Origin: Manihot esculenta
Taxonomy: Eukaryota > Streptophyta > Magnoliopsida > Malpighiales > Euphorbiaceae
Length of the DNA: 64,000 bases
Direction: 5' to 3'
NCBI RefSeq assembly: GCF_001659605.2
Contig: NC_035175.2
Location: 31,467,705-31,531,704 of the forward strand
Within the stretch, counting starts at the first letter, position 1. Every line of letters starts with the position of its first letter. The translations under genes were made by a program, and so were the position numbers. The notes beneath the pieces were generated by a model. The model ran no database searches. It saw only the letters and a program-made list of their open reading frames with translations, and was not told the DNA's origin. Positions 24,220 through 35,358 of the stretch are shown here, in pieces.

Positions 24220-25560
24220 TATTGATCATGCATGCATATTTGAATTAGTAAGACTTGATGATGAAAATCACATTACAGCCTTGACAAACTTTCAATTAAG
24301 TTTTAGAATGGTGGAGAGATTTTTATACTATGGAAAAATATTAAATGATAAATTAAAAAATAAAAACAATAAAATCAAATAAAAATTATTAAATTATTAA
24401 AAATTAAACATAAAAAATTTAAAAATTTTAAAAATGAAAAAAAGAGAAATAATAAAAATAAGATAAAGATAATTTGGATTTTTTTTTTCTCTTTTCTAGA
24501 CCTTCATAAAGGGACTAAAGGAATAATTGGACCTAGAAACTAATGCGCTTAGCAAGGAAAATTGGAGAGCGGTCGAATAGGCCACTCAGAAAGCTCATTT
24601 GGCCACCCAAATTTTTGAAGTGTATTTTTATTATCTTAAGCATCTAGAGAGATTTACAGGTGATTTAATTAGGGAGAATTGGAATAAAAAATCAGCTCAA
24701 ATCAGCCCGTGACACCCTATATGGCTAGCCATCTTGATTAGAGATGATATTTATTTCCTCCTTTGCATTCTCACCTATTTAACCTTTTTTTCATTAAAAA
24801 ACTTTAAATAGCATTTTTTATTCTCTCGCAATCACTAGCAGCATGCTTTTCAATCTCCTTACTCTCTAAATTCTCTCAATTTTTCTTTAAGAAAATTCAA
24901 GAAGCCTATCTTCTTCAAGCATTCAAGTCGCTGACTACCCTCTACTCTTCTTCTTTTCTTTTCTTTTTTTAAAAAATAATCGACTAGAATAAATAAATTT
25001 ATGGAATAAAAATATTTTTTTTACACATTATTGAGTTAATTTGAGGGTGTTGACTGTCTTCCATTTCATTTTTTATGTGAAAATTGAGGACAATGCAAAA
25101 TTTTTGTTTAAAACTATATGAGCAATCAAATATCTTCAGATTGGGAATGATTATGGTTCTGCATATTTTTTTTATATTCTTCACAAAATTCTCTTTAATT
25201 TGAATATATTATTTATATTTTTTGATTTATATTAAATTAATTATAAATTTTTAAAATTACAAAGACAATCTGCAATTTTTAATCAGCTACAGTATGATAT
25301 TTGAAATTTCAAGAATCTGTAACTTAGTCTCTTGATCATCAAATTAAATAATTCTTGAGTCTAAAATTAATTTTGAGAAGTGTACTATCACTTTTTATGC
25401 TTTGAATCTTTTATCTTTCTATCTATAATATAGTGCTATGTTATAAATAAAATTGGTGTAAATTCTAACTGATAATGTGAAAATGGCAATATCTCAAAAA
25501 ATACAAATCTCTTTTAGTACTTTATTTTTTTCCATGCATTCTATAAGTATGTAACATTTA
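24220..25560 (+). repeat. Dispersed repeat R1, copy 2 (with extra middle segment)
   Basis: The ends (about 24220-24345 and 25060-25545) match copy 1 at 11160-11300 and 11290-11765. The middle 0.7 kb has A-rich tracts, then a promoter-like part (CACCTATTTAACC near 24773, CT-rich leader after 24840). It may be an old LTR or another insertion. No ORF. Confidence 0.55.
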
Positions 25561-26757
25561 TATAAAATTTCACAATTTTTTAAATATATCTACTATTTTT
25601 TCTTATTTTTTATATTTTAGTGGCAAAATTGTTAATAATTAGGCGAGAATTTTCAATATATGCAATTTTCATATTTTTATGTCCTTAGCTATTTGTATAT
25701 AATATTTTTTTTTATTTTTTTATCTTTAATTTGTATTATTACCATATGTTTAAATGTTAAAACAGGTAGTAGATGGAAACTAAGATTTTCCTTTAGTGAT
25801 TAGAGTTGGCCGAATATGTCTTCCACAATTGGAAGAATTGACTTGCTTCTTTTTGAATTTAATTTCCTTTTATTCCATATCCGAATTAATGGGTTAATAG
25901 ATGTAACTTCTTTTGTTTTGTTTATTTCTTGCTTTAGTTAATTTATTTCTTACTATAGTTAATTTATTTACATGCCACATTTAATTTACTTCTTTCTATA
26001 TTTGAATTATCTCTCTCCATATTAGAGTTTATTTTCTTCCTTGTTTGAATTATTTTCTTTTCATATTTAATTATTTTTTTGGTTTATTTCTTTGCTAGCT
26101 TACTTTTTTTCAATTAAGGTACGTTAAAAGTTGGCAAGTAAGCTTTAAGAAAGAAAGAAGGCCTTCCTTCCCCATTCTTGGCTAGAGCTTATTCCTCCTT
26201 TAGTGTGCAAATCCTTTCTTTGTTGGATCTAAGGAGCCTATGATGGAAACCCAATTATACATGGAGATCAATTGGAGCATTTGAAGGCCATTTGCAAAGG
26301 GTAATAAGTCTAAGATCTTGTATTAACTTAGATTTAGCTAGTTAATTTTAGTTAATTATTTTTATTTATTTTTAGGTATGTAAATTAATTTTTTTCTGCA
26401 CGCTCATTTCTTATGGTTGTTGGGATTAATTATTTTCTCATTTCTCTTTCTTTATTTTATGATTTAGATTAATTTTTTTATTAATTTCTTTCTCCTCCCC
26501 TTTCTTTTATATGCTTTAATTTATACATTTAACCTAATATATATGGAATAAATTTAGTAAATTAGGTAACTCGATTGGTAATTCTAAAATCAATATTATG
26601 TTAGAGACATGGTTTTGCATGCTTAGCAGATGATTTATACTTTAAAATAAAGACGACTAAGTAGTAATGATCTTAGGGCAACTTAACCATAAAAATTAGA
26701 TTTTGGATTGTATACTTAGAAACCTAGTGAGACCTCTTTTGCTATGTATATTAAATA
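25561..26757. other. AT-rich non-coding DNA
   Basis: No gene and no structure that I can name. T-rich tracts dominate. It ends at the target site of the solo LTR G. Confidence 0.5.
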
Positions 26758-26762
26758 TGAAC

Positions 26763-28341
26763 TGACTCGCGGTTATCGAAGCCGGTCAAAAATAACCTTC
26801 TTGTTTATCAATAATTTACAATTGCAGATAGTGGTGAAGGATCGAATCCACAGAGAATTGATTACCTATTTATTTTTCTCAATCAAGACCAAGAGAACTA
26901 AGTGAAAACACAATTGAAAGCAAGTAATTGAAGGCAGAATAAAAGTAAAGTGCAATAAAGTAAAAAAGGGGGGTTTTGAGATTGATTTGACTAACAACTA
27001 TTGAAAGCAATTAAAATAGCAAGTAATTAAAATAAAAGAGGAAATCAATATGAGAAAGGTCTAGTTGAAGATGTGGATCCACTTTGGTTGTTTGGGTTGA
27101 TCATTGAAACTTATGTTCCCTTGATTGGTTCAATAGATTAGTTATGGGGGTGAAAAACGCTTCTCACCACCATATCTCTCCTTATGATTAAATCAATTAG
27201 GGAACGTCCTCTAATCAATTACTAATTAACAAATTGCCAAGGAACGTCCTTGGGCCTTAGGCATCAAAACAATTGTCAATTGCATGAAGAATGAGAGAGA
27301 TCCAACCCTAGCTACTCAAACGCATGAGATGTTGCTAGATCATACAATTCCTTAGTTTTTACACCGAGTGTTCTTAGGTCAGAATATTTCCAGCAATCAC
27401 GGACTAAAAAATATCCCAACTAACAATCGATTAACTTTGCAATCAAGAATCAAGTGGCCAATTTGATCAAAACAACAAAGCAATCTTAGATTTAAGCACA
27501 CAATTGCATGAATATTGAATAAACCAAAAGCAAACACTTTATGTTCAGATCTCACAACCCTTTAAACAACCTTAGTTTCAACCAAACTTCAACTAGAATA
27601 AGGGTTTCAGCCACTCATGACTGAACCAAAACAGAAAATTAAAGAAAAGAAGAAGAAAGAGGAACCAATTTGATGGAAAAGCCTTGGAGTGTGGCTGCCC
27701 TTGCTTGGCCGAATTTGGAGAGTTGAATTGTGCCTCTTCTTGTGTTCTTGAGGCCTTTAAATAGGTGTTGAGAGGCTGCCTAGGGTTTCTTGGGTGTCCA
27801 TGCATCTTTTAGAGATTTGCCCAAAGTGCCCTTGGTCTTGTATGTGCCTTGTGTGGAGTTGCAAGGACTTTTTGGTCTTTGTTGTTGCCCAAGGTGTATC
27901 CAAGAAGTCTTCTTCATGCACTAAAGAGGAAGGTGGAGCCTTGTTTTGAATTTTGAATGTGCATGGCATGAAGTGGAAAACATGTGATCTTCAAGATTTG
28001 GCTTCTTGAATAAGGAAGAGGAGGTTTGGGGGGACTTTCGGCAGCCTAAGCTTAGTTTCGGAGGCTGGACTTTCAGATCTGGACGAGACTTTCGGCTTCC
28101 GAAAGTGCTTCCGAAGGTGGGTGACTTTCAGCTCTGGACTTGACTTTCGGCTTCCGAAGGTGCTTCTGAAGGTGGCTTTTCCAGATTTGGCACTTTTTGG
28201 CAGTTTTAAGAGCATTTTCTCCAGAATGTCTCTTTACACCTAATATCTGCAAAACATGATTAAAACTACAAAATTAGGTAGAAAATGTGTAAATAAACAT
28301 CAATAAGATCATGATAATATGGACTAAAATATGCTCTATCA
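26763..28341 (-). mobile_element. Element G: solo Athila-like LTR with target duplication
   Basis: A 1579-bp LTR with TG...CA ends (minus strand TGATAGAGC ... CGCGAGTCA) is flanked by the perfect 5-bp duplication TGAAC at 26758-26762 and 28342-28346. Near its minus-strand 3' end is ATTCGATCCTTCACCACTAT, comparable to element B's LTR, so it belongs to the same broad lineage in the opposite orientation. No internal region is present, so recombination between two LTRs removed it. Confidence 0.9.
28025..28190. repeat. TTTCGGCTTCCGAAGG-type palindrome cluster inside solo LTR G
   Basis: Several copies of an inverted-repeat motif (TTCGG-C-TT-CCGAA and variants) alternate with GACTTTCAGCTCTGGA segments. 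The same alternation occurs in the LTRs of elements C, D and F. Confidence 0.8.
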
Positions 28342-28346
28342 TGAAC

Positions 28347-30779
28347 TTAGAAACTATACATGTTAAGGTTTCTCTCTTTGATGCAAATTGGTCTATGGCA
28401 TGTAATGAACTTAGAAATATGATAAATTAGGACAATTTGGTAACTTCCGAACCTTAAGTTAAGTGGTATGCTTAGGCTAATAGATGCATATGAAATGAGT
28501 TCTTTTATATGAATAATGCACGTGTTATAAGTAGATTCCATATTGTCTGAAAAGGATTTTCTAATAAATATTCTAAGAAAAGATGTAAGAATCAATGTAG
28601 GGCTTGGTACTAGTTCTCAAGTAAATTTCAAGAGAAATGAGTGCCAACACCTTCCCTTTCTTGTATTCATTATCTCGAACCTAGATCATTGGATTAGGGA
28701 TTAAGAATGATAGTGGAACCCTACCAATGGTAGGTCATGTAACCACATTCTTCTCTTTTTCCCTACTTTCATTAGGGTGGTGACTCTTTTACTCCACTCT
28801 TTACTGAATGCTAAAATATCTAGGTCATATGATAGTATTATAGGAAGATAAGACCCTTAATATTTATAGACAATTCGCGCACCACATAGACACCTATATA
28901 TTTTGAAAAATATAAAATATAACCAATGTTTATATTAACCAAAGTAATTAAAACCAAATCCTTCTCATGTGAGCACATAAGCATGAATGGTCATTTAAAA
29001 TGACATTTATAGTTTTTCCTCTTTGACAAATCTCATTCAACCACTCTTACATTGACCTATAAACTATTATCGTATTTGCATTTAATTGTCTTTTTCTTTT
29101 TTCTTCATATCTATTCTAACCACATTTATATTGGCAGTCCTATTTCAATATCAATCACATTACTCATTAATTTGTGGAATGCAATGCAAGTAAGAAAAAA
29201 AGTAAAAAAAAAATAGAAATCCTACTAATTTCATTTACTTGATACTGAGAAGAGGATAGAGAACACATTTTAAGGTATATATTATCATGATTAATTATTC
29301 AATAGTAATAAGTTGTTATTACACAAGTGACCATAGCTTCTCCTTACACATTCAAAGATAAAAATGTAGAAGGTAAAAGTTTTTCAAACATGTGAAGATC
29401 GAAAGCACGAATTAAAGATGAAAGTCAATAGAGAGGAAGTTTTGGATGAGCACAAATTAGTTAAAAGATCGTGAGGATCAGATTATGATGATCATCAATG
29501 AGCATTTCAATTTTATTTTAGAGTGTCAACAGTTTTGAATAGTGCGCACTCCTAAAATTTTCAGTTCTTTTGATAATGAGAAGTAGAGAGAACACATTTT
29601 AAGGCATACATTATCAGGATTAATAGTTCAATAGTAGCATACCATATTGCACCAGCAACTATAGTTTCCCTTCACATATTCAAAGATGAAAATGCAAGAA
29701 AGAAAAAGAAGTCCAAACATGTCATTTATAGCTTTTATGCCTTCCTACTTTGAGTTGGAGAATTTTTTTTCTTAGTCATGTCATTTATTGCATTTTTACT
29801 AACTTTAACTTCTTATTTATTCTCACATTTTTTGTTTTTACATGATTAACCACATTGAATGCACTTTTCTTTTTTTTTTCTTATTATTTTTTTTACAATT
29901 GCACTTTCTTCTCTATTTTGGAGGTATTTTTTTATGTTATCTTTTATTTTAGAGAGAGAAAGATTGATGCTGCTATTAAGTTTGATTTTTTCCTTCTTTA
30001 TTATAGGTTTTGTTTTTGTCATCACTTTGAGTTATGGAATTTTAAATCAATAAATATGCCAAAAAATTCCTAGTTCAAAGGCATCTTCGGCTGCCTAACC
30101 TGTTGGTTTCAAGGGCGATAGCTAAGATAGGGAAATTTTATTTAATTTTTTTTTTTAAGTTTTTAGTAGGCTAACTTTATTTTAAGTCCTTTTTTTAATT
30201 TTCATTGGCATTTGGGTATGTTTTCTTTTCTCTCTCTAACATTTGGATTTAACATCTTTTTCCATTATTTTTTCCTTTTAATTTGGATGTATTTTCACTT
30301 ATTTTTTGGCTATTAACTTATTTTCTAGAGATTGTTTATCTTAGTTTGCCTCCTTTACTTGTGTAAGATTGTCTCTTTTATTTTTTTTTTATAATGCTAA
30401 TTCTTTTATGTTTTATAGTTTTCTTCTTTTTTTTAGTTAATTTGTTGATATTCCACACAAATATATTTTCAAGCACATGTACTAAGGAGTTAAAATTAGA
30501 GTTTATTTAATTATTTTTATTAAATTTTTCATTTAGTTTTTATAATATTGGCTAAGATGCATTGCTATAATTCTTAAATCTTAATGTCTTGAAGTTATTT
30601 ATTAGTTTATGAATTTGATTCTATTATGTTGCTTGTCTTTTGTGTGTTGGGCCTTATTGTTGTGTGTTTGCTTTCTTGGATATATTCCAAGTGTCTTTTT
30701 AGTTACCTCTTCCTTTTGAATATTGGAAAGAAATAAGTAACTCATAAACATCCTTGTACTAGAGGTCAGTCCAATAAGC
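28347..30779. other. AT-rich non-coding DNA with an internal duplication
   Basis: No gene found; short ORFs here are T-rich noise. A direct duplication of about 150 bp lies inside it (29241-29392 and 29572-29720). Confidence 0.5.
29241..29720 (+). repeat. Direct duplication R2 (about 150 bp, 331 bp apart)
   Basis: Both copies read GAGAACACATTTTAAGG, then CATTATCA/TATTATCA, TTCAATAGTA, and CACATTCAAAGATAAAAATG-like sequence before AAACATG. Moderately diverged. Confidence 0.7.
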
Positions 30780-30859
30780 AAGTAGAGTTCCCTATATCCT
30801 CTTTTCTAGTCCCTTCTACATCCCACCTTTTGAGTATCCTATCATTAGAGAGGAGGATC

Positions 30860-31930
30860 TTTCTTTCCGGCCTTTCTTCTTGAGATTTGTCCATCCTGAG
30901 AAAACCATTCATGCAAATAGTATTGAGTTATTTTATACTCATGGCTTCCTTTAAACTTTTACTACTTAAGGTTGGGAACATCTTTTGACCACTCCTTCTA
31001 ATACTCACCCTAGGATTGTGTAGGGAGTTCTATGCTAACTTGCACACCTTCACTTATCATTTTCATCATCATTTAGTTAGTTTTATCAATGGTTAGTGAG
31101 TCTATCTCACTCTTAACATTACTACTCAACACCTGGGTATTCGAAACTTTGGAGTTGTAGTATCAACCATACATAAGTTGATCTCTAGTGAGATTTCTTC
31201 CCTTCACCAGACTAGGGTGATTTCAGATGACCCTAAATGTGAGCACCCATCTAGGCTAATTATGACATGTGATCTCACTACTCTTCTAAATAGTTACTAT
31301 GAGATTCTCCTCTAGGCGAGTCACATGATTGCTATTTCTTATTTTGACATGTTTATGGTATCTTGCCTTCTAGAGGGTTGAGCTCTAAACCTACCATACA
31401 TTATGCTTCATACCAGAGCAGATTCTCCTAAGTTGAGGAAGGGATATCTCCTTTCTAGTCATCATCTGACCATCATTCTCCGAGCCCTAAGGCTTGACCC
31501 AAACACTGAGTTCGCCTAACTCGTATCTAGTAAGTACTATCCTTACACTGAGACTACTTTCCTCCATATAGGATTAACTAGGAGGAGCAACAAGTTCTAT
31601 AATTTTAGGAGCTATTTTGTAGTTCGACAAGCAGCAAGACAGAGGGACGGTGATGTTAATGATGATGAGAGCTAGATGATGATTTACTTGTTGATTCAAT
31701 AATAGAGCCATCTCCTAGAGGAGATGTAGGCAGAAGGCCTAGTAGATCCGCAGAGCAGGATGCATCCTCTCTAACTACATTTGATCTTTATAATTCTTTG
31801 GGTTTCATGGAGCTGCATGTTGCTCATATGTCAGATCGCCATACTTAAATAGAGCGACGGTTAGTACAGCTTACTAAGCAGTAGTAGATCCTCATTGAGC
31901 AACAAGTGCATTTCTATCTTTCTTTCAACA
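30860..31930 (+). pseudogene. Plant-transposon/PMD-like ORF remnant of a retroelement
   Basis: Frames give GWEHLLTTPSNTHPRIV, FYANLHTFTYHFHHHLVSFI, LGIRNFGVVVSTIHKLISSE, ISSLHQTRVISDDPKCEHPS, then YFDMFMVSCLLEG and LNLPYIMLHTRADSPKLRKG. The order (x-W-xx-LL, FYANL, LGI-x-G, 'LPYxIL') resembles the 'putative plant transposon protein' domain found upstream of polyproteins in large plant retroelements. There are many stops and frameshifts. Family recall only; it could be a different plant mobile domain. Confidence 0.5.
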
Positions 31931-32401
31931 GTCCTTTAGAGTTTCGCCTCCTCAACCACCTCAGTGATATTATATATTTTATATATCTCTTTTTGTCACT
32001 CCTTATTTTTCTCTCTTTAGTGCTTTTGATTTTTTGTGTATTTTAATTGATGTTTGAGGAGTAAGTTGATACATATATGATTGATGATTGCTTGACTCTC
32101 TTAAGTCATAAATATTTTGTAAATACTTTTGAGATATTTATGGATATTATGGATATAGTTACTCCTTGCATTGCATTATTCTAATTGTTTTAAAGGTTCA
32201 TTCATTCATGTAGGATTTATTGCATCTCATTTCATTGAATTAAAACCACTCTTATGTCTCTTTAAATTTTAAGTATGACATAAATTAGTTTTGAAAGGGG
32301 GATAACATTAAGAGGGTGTAATTTTTAAAATCCACACATCACACTTGTGATTATTATTTTATCATCCACTAATTATTTGTCATTATCAAAAAAAGAGAGA
32401 T
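31931..32401 (+). other. 3' non-coding end of the retroelement remnant, with polypurine tract
   Basis: No ORF. It ends with ATTATCAAAAAAAGAGAGAT just before TGTTGGACTTAAG, the usual arrangement of a polypurine tract before a copia (SIRE/Maximus-like) LTR. Confidence 0.45.
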
Positions 32402-32903
32402 TGTTGGACTTAAGTGTTCTAATTCTTGTTTTGATGTTAATAAATAATTGATATGCTACTAATTAATTTTAGAAGTGTTTGTGTAAACTTGTAGACCCCT
32501 AATTTAAATAAATGGAATTACTCCAAATTTAAGGATGAAAAGTGCCAAGATTAGAAGCATGCTATAAGAAAATGACTAAAATATAATTTTTAGTTTATGC
32601 ATTATAAATTTAAATTAATCAATTGCGTTGGTTCAAGTTTATATTTTAAATATAAAACTTATAAATATGGTCTATTTTTAAGAAAAAAATTTTAGGCACA
32701 TTAACATGTGGAGCATTTCGTAAGATACTTTTTTATCAAATGAGAAATTTAAAATTATAGGCTTCAGCAATTTAAATAGGATAAAAGTTGAAAGTTTATA
32801 ACTTAAGTTTTTACTCCATAACTTTTTAAGGAATCAAAATGAAATTTTACAAATGGAGTTCTTTGGAAATTATTTTTCTTCAAAATAAAAGATTTTAAAA
32901 TAT
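32402..32903 (+). repeat. Left part of a copia-type LTR, cut by element C
   Basis: It starts TGTTGGACTTAAGTGTTCTA, typical for 3' LTRs of SIRE-like copia elements, and is AT-rich. It stops at the TGTAATACCC start of element C. The remainder is expected beyond element C, outside this window. Confidence 0.5.
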
Positions 32904-35085
32904 TGTAATACCCGGCTAGACTCCGGTATCGGAATTCCTACCGTCCGGTGAAATTTCGGGTGTCGGAAATCTCTAGAAGGGTAAAACCATGTTTTCATAA
33001 AATGTTTTAATGTGTTTTATATTTTAAGCATGAAAGAAAATGAGTTTTTGCATTAAAATAGCCTTGGAGGAAAACTCAGGTTCGGCCGCCGAACATACAT
33101 GCACTTCAGGAGTGCTTTAGGCCACCGAAGGCATAAGTAAGGAAAGTCCAGGTTCGGCCGCCGAAACTCAAGTTCGGCCGCCGAACATGGCATGCATGCG
33201 GAGGCACGTTCGGCTCCCGAATGTGGCCTGGCCAGCCACTATAAAGGGGTCCCTTAGCCGAAATGGGCGAGCTTTCTCCCCATTTTCGGCCAAGGTGAGC
33301 CCTCCGCCATCCCTCACCAATCTTGAGTTTCTTCCTTCAGATCTTTCAAGATTTTCATGAGTTTTCACTTTGTTTTGAAGATTTTGAGCATTTGAGCAAG
33401 TTTTGGAGCTTTGAGGTTCAAAGAAACTCAACCCCTCCCATCTCCGAGTTTAGGTCGTCTCTCTCTCAATCTTCAAGAGGTAAGAGCCGATCTTAAGCTC
33501 ATTGCATGTTTTAAATAAGTTTTAAGTAGATCTATGGGGTAGAAATGCATGTTAGGTTATCGTTATGTTTATGGGTATATGTTGTTTTATGAATAATGTG
33601 GATGTTTGATGTGTTGTAGATGGGGTTTAAGTTAGTTGAAACCCCTAGGAACTTGTATGCTTGAGTATGTATGTTGTAGAATAGGAAAAAAAATGCATGT
33701 TTGGAAGGTTTGGGAGGCATTTGTGCATGAGGAGCTGAAGTTTCTGCCCTTTGGCAGAAACCAGGTTCGGCAGCCGAAGGACTTTCGGCCGCCGAACATG
33801 GCTGGGAGGCAAGCCTTTCGGCTGCCGAAGCCTGCCCCCGAAAAGAGACTTTCGTCTCTGGAGGGCACTTTCGGCCGCCGAAGGTGCCGCCGAACCTGCC
33901 TGACTTTCGACTCTGGAGGGACTTTCGGCCGCCGAAGGTGCCGCCGAAAGTGCCCTGTACAGCCCTCCTTTGCATGTTTTTCCATGATGTTTTGAGGTGT
34001 TTTAAGGGGGTTTTTGGGGAATATTTTAGAGTCATGTTCTAGTATGTTTGGTCCCTCATTTGAGTCCACCTGTGTAGGTTCGGACCCGAGGAACCGAGGA
34101 CTCCAGCAGTGAGTTCAGCTGCTTCGGTGTTGCCAGAGTCAGCCAGAGGTGAGTGGAACTAAACTTAATCTTTTAAATTGAGAAATTAAATGTTTATCAT
34201 GTTTCACGCATCATGAGTATGCAATAGGATGATTGCATTAGATTTCACGAATATGTTGCATTGCATTCTTTATTGTTGATGTGGGTGAATGTTGGATGAC
34301 CCAATTAGTCCCTGAGGGAAGACTAAGACCCCATTCTACGGCCTGGCACGGATATGGGACTCGAAGACCAGGAGCCCAAAGGAGGCCCTGGGGCAATGGT
34401 AAGTAATGTATGATATGACAGGAAGACCAGGACCCCATGCTACGGCCTGGCACAAATGATGCTGGGACTATTTAGTGAAAAGTTCACCCAACCCTTATGT
34501 GAATTGTCTGTGTTATGATGCATTTCATTGGAGCATGTTTGTTAATATGTTTTTATGGTTCTACTCACTGGGCTTTTTAGCTCACCCCTCTCCCTTTAAC
34601 CCCCAGGCTTGCAGGTACAGGATAGAGCAGGAGGTCGGATAAAGTAAAGTCATGATTATGTAGTAGCTAGCAGTGGACATGATTAAATTGTAATGTAATG
34701 TCTTATACAGTTATGATATGTAATGATGATGTATTGAGGTTTAGAAATTGTGTTTGACCGAGTTTGTATAGTAATCCCTTTTGATACATGATCTATAGAA
34801 TGTTTTATGATGTTTATGTTCAACCAAGCTTAATTCATGTATGTTATGATACCCTATTGGAGCATTTGATGAGGGCTCCAGTGTGTGGTTTATGTTATGT
34901 TATGAGCATGCACAGGTTGAGCTTGGTTTATGGAAAGGAAAAGTTTACAGGTTTATGAGTATGTATGATCATGTATGGGATTTGACAGGTTCACAGGTTA
35001 TATGTCAGGCTTGCTACGGGTCCCGGCGGCCTTAAGCCGATCTGGATCCTAGCGTCGGTAGCGGTCCGATTTTTGGGTCGTTACA
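32904..35085 (+). repeat. 5' LTR of element C
   Basis: 2182 bp, TGTAATACCC ... GGTCGTTACA. TATAAAG at 33240-33246 is the likely TATA box. Palindromes of the TTCGGCCGCCGAA type cluster on both sides (33080-33220 and 33765-33950). A CCCAT-CTACG-CCTGGCAC motif is repeated near 34330 and 34435. Confidence 0.92.
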
Positions 35086-35088
35086 GAG

Positions 35089-35100
35089 TGGTATCAGAGC
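35089..35100 (+). other. Primer-binding site of element C
   Basis: TGGTATCAGAGC is complementary to the 3' end of initiator tRNA-Met, three bases after the LTR. Confidence 0.9.
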
Positions 35101-35358
35101 CCTAGGTTCACATGGTCGGACCTAGAGTGTCGGGCTCATAGATGTTATAAAAGGTCAAGCATAATAGGAAAGATCATGTCCACTAGGATAGGATGTGGAG
35201 TCCTGTCTTGTATGATGATGTGAAATGCCATTATAATATGCATGTGCATTAATGATATGCTATGATATGTGATGTATGTGATGCGGGTTCATGTGTTTCC
35301 ACATGAACCATATGATGCTAATGTTTGTTTGTTATGTGCTGTTTTTTCAGAAAACAGG

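Noticed and set aside
29855..30073. Phe/Tyr-rich open frames in AT-rich DNA
   Set aside because: T-rich composition alone explains them; no start context or domain.
33532..34069. Long open frames on several strands in LTR palindrome zones (also 38177-38646, 54444-55207, 55858-56244, 56364-56863)
   Set aside because: The stop-free stretches come from GC-rich palindromes read in all frames (FGGRK, SAAESP, RRPKVP repeats). They differ between LTR copies and have no domain; they are LTR DNA, not genes.
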